This document shows, in pieces, positions 1 to 6,818 of a DNA stretch of 64,000 bases. Both the position numbers and the translations under genes were made by a program. The stretch spans positions 1-64,000 of the forward strand of contig DAIPJH010000008.1 in the NCBI GenBank assembly GCA_036770365.1, in the 5' to 3' direction. Origin of the DNA: DAIPJH01 sp036770365. Lineage in GTDB: Bacteria; Pseudomonadota; Alphaproteobacteria; Rickettsiales; UBA998. The notes beneath the pieces are model-generated. The model made no database searches and was not told the origin of the DNA. It worked only from the letters and a program-made list of their open reading frames with translations. How positions within the stretch are numbered: position 1 is the stretch's first letter; each line of letters begins with the position of its first letter.

Positions 1-18
1 ACATAAGAGGGTAAAGTC

Positions 19-190
19 ATGAATGCATGGGGAAATGTTTCGGAAGAAGACAAAGAAAAGATGCTCAGGGGGGGGGTATGGGGTCGCAGCCTTAATCAAA
101 GAAAAATACCGTAAGCAACGCATAGAAGAGCGAAAAGAAGCGTCGGCGCGAGCGCGTGAAGAAAAACGACAAGCAAACACTAACCATTAA
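19..190 (+). pseudogene. Small charged ORF broken at a G9 tract
   Basis: An ATG at 19 opens a frame that runs into nine consecutive G (68-76) and then stops at 114. After the G tract the frame one base further on stays open to the TAA at 188-190 and encodes a strongly charged Lys/Arg/Glu-rich tail. With one G fewer, one continuous ORF of about 56 codons would result, ending 11 bp before the GapR-like gene. It could be a frameshifted small phage-type gene, a slippage-controlled gene or a sequencing error. No function is recognisable. Confidence 0.35.
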
Positions 191-201
191 GGAATCGCAT
201 C

Positions 202-468
202 ATGGCCGTAGTAGGAAACGTCACCGCCGAACAACTCAAAAGCTATGTTGAGCGCATCGAGCGGCTGGAAGAAGATAAAGCCAACATTGCCGCCGACATA
301 CGCGACGTATGTGCCGAAGCCAAAGGTAATGGCTACGATGTTAAAATCATCCGCAAGATTCTCAAGCTGCGCAAAATGAATAGCTCCGACCGCGACGAGG
401 AAGAGCATTTGCTTGATGTGTACCTGCGCGCACTCGGCATGTTGCCACAGATTGATGAAGCAGAATAA
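202..468 (+). CDS. GapR-like DUF2312 nucleoid-associated protein
   Basis: The 88-residue protein matches the GapR/DUF2312 pattern. It has an N-terminal helix with ERIERLEEDKANIAADI, then AKGNGYDVKIIRKILKLRK, then an acidic EEEHLLDVYLRALG end. GapR-family proteins are small alphaproteobacterial chromatin proteins that clamp overtwisted DNA; copies are common in prophages and integrated elements. The lysine/arginine residues of the KIIRKILKLRK segment are the expected DNA-binding surface. It is the first intact gene of the element whose integrase lies at 1954-3219. The cell probably has a second chromosomal GapR elsewhere, so this is likely the element's own copy. Confidence 0.85.
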   Translation: MAVVGNVTAEQLKSYVERIERLEEDKANIAADIRDVCAEAKGNGYDVKIIRKILKLRKMNSSDRDEEEHLLDVYLRALGMLPQIDEAE

Positions 469-481
469 CCGCCAACACCAT

Positions 482-547
482 CCTTATTATCGACCCTCGA
501 TAATAAGGGCATTAACCAGACTCCTTATTATCGACACTCGATAATAA
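482..547. repeat. Two tandem near-identical palindromes
   Basis: Two hairpin-forming palindromes lie 41 bp apart between the GapR-like and Myb-like genes. The first has arms CCTTATTATCGA (482-493) and TCGATAATAAGG (497-508) around a CCC loop. The second has the same left arm (523-534) and TCGATAATAA (538-547) around CAC. Neither is followed by a T tract, so paired operator sites for an element-encoded regulator are more likely than terminators. Confidence 0.6.
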
Positions 548-583
548 CGCCCATTTTTAACCGCCATGACTGAGAGGCATACC

Positions 584-1054
584 ATGAAAAAACGTATTTG
601 GACACACGGCGAACATCGTACGCTTCTAAGGCTTGTCGCTTATTATGGGGGTGATTTTGTAAACATCGCGATGCAATTTGATTATAAATACCCTAGCCAT
701 AACCGCTCTGTTGGCTCGCTCATCACCCGCATTAATTTGCTAAAAAGCATCAACATCAAAACGCTGGATGATTACAACACATTCTTCCCCGACGCAAAAG
801 ATGAGGCACAATGCCCGAATCTTTATCCGGTGAAGCCTGAGAAAGCGGAAGAAAAGCCACCCGTTGATGCGCCAGTTCTTCCCCAACGCATATGGATTCA
901 AGGCGAAGGCAAACTTGAAGAAATTAAACCAACTGAACATGAAATACGCGATGCGATTTTCATCGTCTTGACCCTACTCACCATCGCCACCGCCTCGTTT
1001 TTAAGCGGCGCGAGTGAGCATGGACAGAACTGGATGCAGGAGCTGCCGCTATGA
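584..1054 (+). CDS. Myb/SANT-like protein with C-terminal membrane helix
   Basis: The start at ATG 584 is chosen because GAGAGG lies 6 nt upstream; an in-frame ATG at 566 lacks this. The N-terminal ~55 residues resemble a Myb/SANT-type helical unit (WTHGEHRTLLRLVAYYGGD, then NRSVGSLITRINLL). A proline/glutamate-rich linker follows. Near the C-terminus a hydrophobic segment, AIFIVLTLLTIATASFL, is a good single membrane helix. A putative DNA-binding head on a membrane anchor is unusual. The last 4 nt overlap the next gene, implying translational coupling. Function unknown; the Myb resemblance is by eye. Confidence 0.6.
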   Translation: MKKRIWTHGEHRTLLRLVAYYGGDFVNIAMQFDYKYPSHNRSVGSLITRINLLKSINIKTLDDYNTFFPDAKDEAQCPNLYPVKPEKAEEKPPVDAPVLPQRIWIQGEGKLEEIKPTEHEIRDAIFIVLTLLTIATASFLSGASEHGQNWMQELPL

Positions 1055-1737
1055 AAGCACGTCCGATACTATTCAACGGAGATATGGTGCGCGCCATCCT
1101 TGACGGTCGCAAAACGCAGACGCGGCGGGTGATTAAGCCGCAGCCAAGCGAAGAATGGCAACCATTCAGTTACGGTGAGATTCACGGCTATGACAAAAAT
1201 GGTGAGTTATCACCTGATATCGTTAAAGGTCATGGCGTGTGTAATGAAAATGGCGACGATGGTTATACTTGCCCTTTTGGCGCGGTCGGCGACCTGCTAT
1301 GGGTGCGTGAAACTATTCAACATCATGGGTATGCTGGCGCAAAACATTTCGTTTATTCTGCTGATGGCAAAAGCGGAAGCCACAGATATCAATTTTTTAA
1401 AAAACATGTAATACCATCAATCTTTATGCCACGCTATGCATCGCGCATCACGCTTGAAATCACAGGCGTGGGCGTTGAGCGGCTGCGGGACATTAGCGAA
1501 GCGGATGCTATTGCCGAGGGAATTACCATGTGTGAATCTGGGTATTTCTGGTGGAATGCATATAAACAGAAAAATCCGCACCGTAATGCAATAGGAGCAT
1601 ACCGCGACTTATGGAAATCCATCAACGGCGCAGGATCATGGGACGCTAACCCTTGGGTGTGGGTGATTGATTTTAAACCTCATTTTATCAACATCGATGC
1701 GTATCTCGCGCAGCAAGGGGATGCTTATGACCACTAA
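1051..1737 (+). CDS. Phage-type ASCH/PUA-like fold protein
   Basis: The N-terminus (MKARPILFNGDMVRAILDG, then RKTQTRRV) is the hallmark of a family found in many prophages and annotated as ASCH/PUA-like or 'morphogenetic' protein. Further family-like patches are GDLLWVRET and the SRITLEITGV/VERLRDI region. The proteins are presumed to bind RNA or modified nucleotides, but no biochemical role is firmly established. The gene overlaps its upstream neighbour by 4 nt and is itself overlapped by the AlpA-like gene, so the three are probably one transcript. The length (228 residues) is normal for the family. Confidence 0.7.
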   Translation: MKARPILFNGDMVRAILDGRKTQTRRVIKPQPSEEWQPFSYGEIHGYDKNGELSPDIVKGHGVCNENGDDGYTCPFGAVGDLLWVRETIQHHGYAGAKHFVYSADGKSGSHRYQFFKKHVIPSIFMPRYASRITLEITGVGVERLRDISEADAIAEGITMCESGYFWWNAYKQKNPHRNAIGAYRDLWKSINGAGSWDANPWVWVIDFKPHFINIDAYLAQQGDAYDH

Positions 1738-1939
1738 ACCACAATCATTCCCAGTCGATGGACTTGTTACTATCAAGGATATATGCGCTTATCTTAATAC
1801 AACACGCACAACGTGGTATCGAAAAATGAAGACTGGCGAAGCCCCGCGACCATTCAAGCTTTTTGGGTCACAAAAAATGTCACGCTGGAATGCTGCGGAT
1901 GTTCGTGCTATTAAAGAGCGTTGGGAAAATGCTGGATGA
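1727..1939 (+). CDS. AlpA-like MerR-fold excisionase/regulator
   Basis: A 70-residue helix-turn-helix protein. The core VTIKDICAYLNTTRTTWYRK fits the AlpA / prophage CP4-57 regulator family, and the C-terminal SRWNAADVRAIKERW completes the domain. ATG 1727 is preferred because AAGGGG (1715-1720) is placed as a ribosome-binding site; ATG 1721 is the alternative. It overlaps the end of the ASCH-like gene. AlpA proteins act as excisionases or activators for the adjacent integrase, which converges on this gene, so a role in excision of this element is the natural inference. Confidence 0.8.
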   Translation: MTTKPQSFPVDGLVTIKDICAYLNTTRTTWYRKMKTGEAPRPFKLFGSQKMSRWNAADVRAIKERWENAG

Positions 1940-1953
1940 ACTCAAAAAAGATA

Positions 1954-3219
1954 TTATTCACTAGCCACCAACTGTGGCTTGAACGCTAAAACCGTCCCAC
2001 CATTACAATATTTTGCCCAATCTTCCATCATTGCGCGGCGTTTTTCCAGCACATCCCCACGGCGATAAGCCGCCTCCACCTTATTTTCTATCGCATGTGC
2101 CAATGCCATTTCGGCTATCTCACGCGGGTAATGGCTCACCTCAGCCGCCCAGTCACGGAATGTCGAACGGAATCCATGCGGTGTGATAGCCTTATACTTT
2201 ACCAACGCATCAGGCACATCATTACGCTCAAAAATGCGACGCTTCGCCATCATCATCACCATATTGGATAGGGGCTTGTCACCACGAGGGCTTGGAAAAA
2301 CAAATGAAGTTTGCGCCGCGCTTTTGCATTGTTTCAAGACCCTAATAGCATCACTTGAGAGTGCAACACGGTGTTCTCGCTTGGCTTTCATGCGCTCTGG
2401 CGGGATAATCCACACACCATCATCCAGATCTATTTCACTCCACCTTGCATTCAGCACCTCAGATGTACGGCATGCCGTCAAAATGCACAACTCAAGCGCA
2501 CGCGCTCCCAAAGATTCAATCGGTCGAAGTAGCTTCATAAATTCTGCCATATGTTGATATGGCAACGCTTCAAGATGCTTCACCTCGGAAAATTGACGGC
2601 GAGCAGGTAAAATATTATCCAAATGTCCGCGCCAACGCGCAGGATTTTCTCCTTCGCAATAACCCATTACCTTTGCCCAGTTCCATATAAGCTCAATCCG
2701 CTGACGTAATCGCGTCGCCGTTTCAGACTTTTCTGCCCATATTGGCTCTAAGCATCGCAGAACTAGCGAAGTGGTAATTTCAGAAATAGGCAAATGACCA
2801 ATATGAGGATAAACATACATCTCAAGCGTTCGCCGCCATTGATAAATATGCTTTTCATTTTTCCACTTCTTATGGTGTGACTCAATGTAAGCAATGCCAC
2901 ATTGCTCAAATGTTTTTGCGTTGGCAGATTCGCTTTTCTTCTGTTGCACAAGCTGCCTTTTCTCCTCAAGCGGGCATCTACCCTGCAAGAGTATTTTGCG
3001 TGCCTCCTGAGCCGCCACACGCGCCTCAGCAAGCGATATAGTATGCAATGCACCTAAACCCATCTCACGCTGCTTACCAAAGCGCGTGTAGCGAAATATC
3101 CAAGATTTTGCCAAGCTATCTGACACAAGCAAATAGAGTCCCGCGCCGTCATTATACATGCCAGCCTTAGAAATCTTATTCACCGCTAATGCGGATAGCT
3201 TGTTAATTCCCCTCGCCAT
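1954..3219 (-). CDS. Tyrosine recombinase, DUF4102/P4-type integrase
   Basis: A site-specific recombinase of the P4/DUF4102 class, about 421 residues from the chosen start. The order is an N-terminal DUF4102 arm-binding domain (NKISKAGMYNDGAGLYLLV), a SAM-like core-binding domain, then the catalytic domain. Visible catalytic residues are Arg251 (TACRTSEVL), His348 and Arg351 (TPHGFRSTF), His375 (LAHAIENK) and nucleophile Tyr385 (VEAAYRRGD). An in-frame ATG at 3243 would add eight residues encoded by a tandem 12-mer duplication, so the ATG at 3219 is preferred. The gene is intact and the element may be mobile. No tRNA target is visible beside it. Confidence 0.93.
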   Translation of the reverse strand: MARGINKLSALAVNKISKAGMYNDGAGLYLLVSDSLAKSWIFRYTRFGKQREMGLGALHTISLAEARVAAQEARKILLQGRCPLEEKRQLVQQKKSESANAKTFEQCGIAYIESHHKKWKNEKHIYQWRRTLEMYVYPHIGHLPISEITTSLVLRCLEPIWAEKSETATRLRQRIELIWNWAKVMGYCEGENPARWRGHLDNILPARRQFSEVKHLEALPYQHMAEFMKLLRPIESLGARALELCILTACRTSEVLNARWSEIDLDDGVWIIPPERMKAKREHRVALSSDAIRVLKQCKSAAQTSFVFPSPRGDKPLSNMVMMMAKRRIFERNDVPDALVKYKAITPHGFRSTFRDWAAEVSHYPREIAEMALAHAIENKVEAAYRRGDVLEKRRAMMEDWAKYCNGGTVLAFKPQLVASE

Positions 3220-3223
3220 CCTA

Positions 3224-3247
3224 CCCCACACTTTGCCCCACACTTTG
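3224..3247. repeat. Tandem 12-bp duplication at integrase 5' end
   Basis: CCCCACACTTTG occurs twice head to tail (3224-3235 and 3236-3247). It covers the upstream in-frame ATG of the integrase (minus strand), so initiation there would add a repeated W-G-K/R-V-W-G type peptide. It may be a duplicated attachment-core-like sequence or replication slippage. Confidence 0.6.
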
Positions 3248-3270
3248 ATGTGAGATTTATAGCTATTATG

Positions 3271-3350
3271 TGTTACACTCTGTTACACATAACGCAAGCA
3301 TAAAAATTATATATCAAAAGGTTTGTTACAAATAGCTACATTCTGCTACA
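3271..3350. repeat. 10-bp-period TACA iterons upstream of integrase
   Basis: TGTTACAC repeats at 3271 and 3281. Then TGTTACA, AGCTACA and TGCTACA follow with their TACA cores at 3327, 3337 and 3347. Spacing within each group is exactly 10 bp, so all copies lie on one DNA face. The position just upstream of a DUF4102 integrase fits arm-type integrase sites or AlpA/Xis-binding sites. Confidence 0.5.
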
Positions 3351-3395
3351 ATAGTTTGACAGACCTATTCTCCACCATATATCCTACAAGAAAAT

Positions 3396-3440
3396 TGTCT
3401 TAGAATCTTCACAATACAAAAAGCATTTTTTTGCTATACT
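3396..3440 (+). promoter_or_regulatory. Box A: direct-repeat activator site plus -10
   Basis: Half-sites TGTCTT (3396-3401) and CTTCAC (3407-3412) are separated by 5 bp, giving an 11-bp period. Twenty-two bp later comes an extended -10, TGC followed by TATACT (3435-3440). The geometry matches the other Pho-box-like sites in this window. The ATG at 3447 falls where transcription should begin. Confidence 0.45.
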
Positions 3441-3446
3441 ATGGCG

Positions 3447-3956
3447 ATGGATAAGAATTCTACAGCTTCACAAGACAATACCACGAGTGTTATCGGCAAA
3501 ACACTCAAGGTCTTGGCATACCCAATTGCAGCTGGCATTGGGTTTGTGGTCGCAAAAACAAAAATTGAAGATCACACTTACGACGAACTCAAAAAACGTG
3601 GTGCATTTAAAGATATCCAAGACGAGCATGCGCAAACATTAAGTGATATTGTTGAGAATGCAGCGGAACAAGCCATACGGGACAATAAGCCTACCAATAT
3701 CTTAAAGGCCACCGCAGCAGAACACGCATCATATACTAACCTCGTTAAAGAACGCCTGAAAGGCTTCAAGCTTGATAGTTTAGTAAACAAATATAACTAT
3801 ATCAATAAAAGTGATAGACAACGCGCTGTACTCGATGGGTTTACATCATCTGGTATTGCTATCGGCGCAATCCTTGCAATTGGAAACAGTAAAACACTTA
3901 CACATCTTTTTTCTAAACATTCCCCTGAATCCAATAAACAAAATTCTATTTCCTAA
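3447..3956 (+). CDS. Unknown protein with two glycine-rich hydrophobic segments
   Basis: No family is recognised. The ~169-residue protein has a polar Ser/Thr/Asn-rich start, a Gly/Ala-rich hydrophobic stretch (YPIAAGIGFVVAK), a charged helical middle (KIEDHTYDELKKRGAFKDIQ onward), a second Gly/Ile-rich hydrophobic stretch (GIAIGAILAIG) and a polar tail. The same layout is seen in the larger protein at 50390. No Shine-Dalgarno sequence is visible, and the -10 hexamer ends at 3440, so a leaderless mRNA starting at ATG 3447 is likely. An in-frame ATG at 3441 is the alternative. It lies just outside the integrase end of the element. Confidence 0.6.
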   Translation: MDKNSTASQDNTTSVIGKTLKVLAYPIAAGIGFVVAKTKIEDHTYDELKKRGAFKDIQDEHAQTLSDIVENAAEQAIRDNKPTNILKATAAEHASYTNLVKERLKGFKLDSLVNKYNYINKSDRQRAVLDGFTSSGIAIGAILAIGNSKTLTHLFSKHSPESNKQNSIS

Positions 3957-4039
3957 TTACTATTGATGAGTAACATTATATTTACTTTCATAACATAAGA
4001 TGACATTGATATTATACACTCGACGTTAATTAGGTGATT

Positions 4040-4810
4040 ATGTTGAAGCAAGCTAAAACGACAACAAATAAGCAATTTGCCGCAGCGAATATTCCTGTTA
4101 TTGAGGCTGTCACTGAAAATTTACTTCGCCTAGCGACTGAACAACAGGCGATTGACTGGCTTAATTCTTTAGAGCGTATGTTTATTATCTCAAAAAATCA
4201 AATAGAAGCCACAGGTACGTCTAACAAAAAATCTTTACTCTTATGGATTAAAAATTACGACATTACCAAAGAGGAAAAAGAAAAAGGCTACTTAGGTAAT
4301 TTTGCAGTTATTACTTACAAACAATATAACCAAAAATGGACGCTCTACCCTACCAAAATGTTTGTCGATGTAGCACAACACCCGCAGCGAAAATATGTTA
4401 ATACATCACAACATCCTAATTGGGGACACCCGATCTTACGCAGCATCAAAAAGAAAAAGACCTATCAAACGTTAGAGGAAGCACAACGCGACCTTGAAAA
4501 ACTACATGAGCAGTTCCCTACAGCTACAATTCCAACAAAGAAATGTTTGTATGTAATGATTTTTAGTCGTGATGATGACCAAGAAAAACCACTACACAAA
4601 TATGTATTAGAAGTTAAGGTGTTACCAGAAGGCGGTTTCTACATTGATCATCACATCAATACTCACAAACCTAAAAAGCTAAAAACCACCTCTCCAACGG
4701 TCGCAGCACCAGCTTTCATCGCTGAACACCCTCACATGACCAGTACTGAAGAAGCTAAAAAAGGATTCTTTGCTTCTAGAGAAGAGCTTAAGCGTAAGCG
4801 CAAAAGATAA
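4040..4810 (+). CDS. Unknown basic protein
   Basis: A 256-residue protein with no recognised domain. It starts with a helical region (VIEAVTENLLRLATEQQAID), has a central Tyr/Lys-rich part containing WTLYPTKMFVDV, then a lysine cluster (SIKKKKTYQTLEEAQRDLEK). It ends in a very basic Glu/Lys/Arg tail (REELKRKRKR). No signal peptide or membrane helix is visible. ATG 4040 follows AGGTG at short spacing; GTG 4034 is an in-frame alternative. The region is A+T-rich and lies between the integrated element and the TerY-P-like operon, so it is probably accessory DNA. Confidence 0.6.
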   Translation: MLKQAKTTTNKQFAAANIPVIEAVTENLLRLATEQQAIDWLNSLERMFIISKNQIEATGTSNKKSLLLWIKNYDITKEEKEKGYLGNFAVITYKQYNQKWTLYPTKMFVDVAQHPQRKYVNTSQHPNWGHPILRSIKKKKTYQTLEEAQRDLEKLHEQFPTATIPTKKCLYVMIFSRDDDQEKPLHKYVLEVKVLPEGGFYIDHHINTHKPKKLKTTSPTVAAPAFIAEHPHMTSTEEAKKGFFASREELKRKRKR

Positions 4811-4836
4811 TGAAGTTAATGAATAATCAAGAGATT

Positions 4837-4882
4837 TGTCATCAAATCTTCACATTTTCTCCTCTACCTTCCGTGTTACAAT
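4837..4882 (+). promoter_or_regulatory. Box B: direct-repeat site before the TerY-P operon
   Basis: TGTCAT (4837-4842), CAAAT, CTTCAC (4848-4853), then 23 bp to a -10-like TACAAT (4877-4882). The first 16 bases are identical to box C at 9520, upstream of the NAD operon. This suggests that both operons answer to the same regulator. Confidence 0.5.
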
Positions 4883-5039
4883 CATAGCGTTCCTTGTTGT
4901 TTTTTTTAAAATCATCTTCGGGTGGTTTGTTCTTAAACAACTATGGGATAGCCTCTTGCGTCAGTTTACTTCGGTTACTACAGCAGGAGATTCTCTACCT
5001 TATGCCCTCTACTTTTATAGGGCTTCACGGAGCTACATC

Positions 5040-5894
5040 ATGGCACGTTTGACAGTAGACCTTTTGGTCATTGACCCCCAAGTTGACTTCATGGATCTGA
5101 CCGGCTCGGCTTTGCCTGTTGCTGGTGCGGATCAAGACATGAAGCGACTAGCCGCAATGGTACATCGCGTTGGTGGAAATCTGCGAGACATTCACGTCAC
5201 GTTAGATTCTCACCGTGTGATCGACATTGCGCACCCCGGCATGTGGCAGGACGAAAACGGCAACTCGCCGAATCCGTTCACCATCATCTCTGCCGCTGAC
5301 ATCCGCTCTGGCATCTGGCAACCGCGTCATGCGCAAGCCAAGATCCAAGATTTGGGTGGAAAAACGCTCGGTCAATACGCACTTGCGTACGCCGAAGCGT
5401 TGGAGCAAGGAGGACAATACCCTCTGCTCATTTGGCCGGAACATTGCCTGATCGGAACTCCCGGTCATGCTGTGCATCCCGACCTGTTCAAGGCTCTGAG
5501 TGAATGGGAACGCCGTCACTTTGCCACTGTGAACTTCGTTACCAAGGGTTCCAATCCTTGGACGGAGCATTTCGGTGGTCTGATGGCGGAAGTCCCCTTG
5601 GCGTCCGATCCCAGCACTGGCCTCAACACTGGCTTGCTGCAGATCCTGCAATCGGCGGACATCGTAGCGATCGCAGGTGAGGCTCTGTCTCACTGTGTGA
5701 AAACGACGGTGACGCAGATCGCGGATCACATCGGACCGGAGCATGTGAAGAAGTTCCACATCTTGACTGACTGCACCTCTCCGGTCGGTCAGAATCCGGG
5801 TGGACCTGACTTCCCTGCCATCGGGCAGGCTTGGCTGAAGGAAATGCAGGCACGTGGGATGACCCTCACGACGTCAGCAGAATTCTTGGCCTGA
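5040..5894 (+). CDS. Nicotinamidase-like cysteine hydrolase
   Basis: A member of the isochorismatase/nicotinamidase superfamily, predicted to deamidate nicotinamide or a related amide. Visible catalytic features are Asp12 (VIDPQVDF), Lys169 (FVTKGSNP) and Cys219 (GEALSHCVKTT), plus the metal-binding pair Asp56/His58 (LDSHRV) and the PncA-like WPEHCLIGTPG patch. At 284 residues it is longer than classical PncA (~210), mainly through a central insertion. CGGAG lies about 7 nt before ATG 5040. The frame is open further upstream to 4836, but that part contains the promoter and is not family-like. It heads the operon with the vWA/PP2C/kinase genes and is G+C-richer than its flanks. Confidence 0.8.
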   Translation: MARLTVDLLVIDPQVDFMDLTGSALPVAGADQDMKRLAAMVHRVGGNLRDIHVTLDSHRVIDIAHPGMWQDENGNSPNPFTIISAADIRSGIWQPRHAQAKIQDLGGKTLGQYALAYAEALEQGGQYPLLIWPEHCLIGTPGHAVHPDLFKALSEWERRHFATVNFVTKGSNPWTEHFGGLMAEVPLASDPSTGLNTGLLQILQSADIVAIAGEALSHCVKTTVTQIADHIGPEHVKKFHILTDCTSPVGQNPGGPDFPAIGQAWLKEMQARGMTLTTSAEFLA

Positions 5895-5939
5895 GGTCGC
5901 AAGACCTCTAAGCGCGAGGGGGAATCCTCCCCTTTGCGC
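5893..5939 (+). terminator. Paired intercistronic hairpins
   Basis: A perfect hairpin, GAGGTC-GCAA-GACCTC (5893-5908), is followed by a G+C-rich stem-loop (GCGC..AGGGG with CCCCT..GCGC, 5912-5939). There is no strong T tract. These are probably RNA-stabilising or attenuating hairpins between the hydrolase and the vWA gene rather than a full terminator. Confidence 0.45.
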
Positions 5940-5991
5940 GGTTCCACAGTCTCTTTTGTGTTCTTTCTACTACTTTGAAAGGAGGGCTATC

Positions 5992-6744
5992 ATGCCCCGT
6001 TTGACTGGTTCGGATGATATGGAAACCCACAACATCGGTGGTTCGTCGTTTGGTTTTTCTGGGGCTCGCATCAGCGGTCTCGGAGCGACTGAATACACGC
6101 TCGTATCGATCGCAGTGGATGTCACTGGATCAACGCAGGATTTCGCAGCCGAACTGCGCACCTCGTTGGTCACTGCCGTGGAAGCCTGCAAGAGGTCGCC
6201 TCGCAGCGATAACTTGCTGCTGCGCGTTGTCACCTTCTCAACTGCGGTTGGCGGGGTGCGCGAGCTGCATGGCTTCACGCCTTTGGCGGACATCGATGTG
6301 AATGCCTACCCGGTTTTCGATCCGGATGGTCTCACACCGCTGTACGACGCGGCCTACAGCACCATTGGTGCTATGGTCGAATATGGCGCGAAGCTGACTG
6401 AACAGGAATTCCTGTGCAACGGCATCGGCTTTGTCATCACGGATGGGTATGACAACTCTTCCTCTACTGGCCCCGGCATGATCAAGAAATTGATCACTGA
6501 CGCGGGCAAGGAAGAAAAGTTGGAGTCACTCATCACCGTGCTGATCGGTGTGAACGCCGTCGAGTACCGCAGCTATCTGGAGAAATTCCAGCAAGATGCG
6601 GGACTGGATCAGTTCATCGATGCCGGTGAAGCAACGAAGGGCAAGCTCGCAAAGCTCGCCGCCTTCGTCAGCCAATCGGTGTCAAGTCAGAGCCAATCTC
6701 TGGGAACGGGTGGACCGTCTCAGAACATCAGTGCCTCAATCTAG
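5992..6744 (+). CDS. TerY-like vWA domain protein
   Basis: A 250-residue single-domain von Willebrand A protein. The metal-ion-dependent adhesion site is complete: Asp43-x-Thr45-x-Ser47 (VDVTGST), Thr115 (DGLTPLYDA) and Asp151 (VITDGYDN). The C-terminus is a serine/glutamine-rich tail that could be phosphorylated. The start at 5992 has an excellent ribosome-binding site (AAGGAGGG). Followed by a PP2C phosphatase and a kinase, it forms the gene order of the TerY-P triad described for tellurium-resistance-associated stress systems, in which the vWA protein is the presumed scaffold or substrate of the kinase/phosphatase pair. No TerD-type genes are visible here. Confidence 0.85.
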   Translation: MPRLTGSDDMETHNIGGSSFGFSGARISGLGATEYTLVSIAVDVTGSTQDFAAELRTSLVTAVEACKRSPRSDNLLLRVVTFSTAVGGVRELHGFTPLADIDVNAYPVFDPDGLTPLYDAAYSTIGAMVEYGAKLTEQEFLCNGIGFVITDGYDNSSSTGPGMIKKLITDAGKEEKLESLITVLIGVNAVEYRSYLEKFQQDAGLDQFIDAGEATKGKLAKLAAFVSQSVSSQSQSLGTGGPSQNISASI

Positions 6745-6769
6745 CTCACGCTAGACGGTGGTTTTCTTG

Positions 6770-6797
6770 AGGGGGTGGGCAATCTGCCCCCTTTTTC
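6770..6797 (+). terminator. Hairpin with T tract (attenuator)
   Basis: AGGGGG (6770-6775) pairs with CCCCCT (6787-6792), and TTTTTC follows directly. It lies between the vWA and PP2C genes, which are otherwise closely spaced, so partial termination (setting gene dosage) is likely. Confidence 0.6.
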
Positions 6798-6818
6798 TTC
6801 TAATCTAAGGAGAACGCA

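Noticed and set aside
3244..3440. A tRNA or tmRNA 3' end as integrase target (the string CTCCACCA near 3370)
   Set aside because: No acceptor stem, T-loop or cloverleaf could be assembled around it on either strand, so I do not call an attachment site there.
3421..3440. Terminator at the T7 run near 3426
   Set aside because: The flanking AGCA/TGCT arms are only 4 bp and the T run lies inside the promoter of the downstream gene.
4836..5039. N-terminal extension of the nicotinamidase-like protein up to 4836
   Set aside because: The stretch contains the promoter box and an A+T-rich leader, is not family-like, and ATG 5040 has a good ribosome-binding site.
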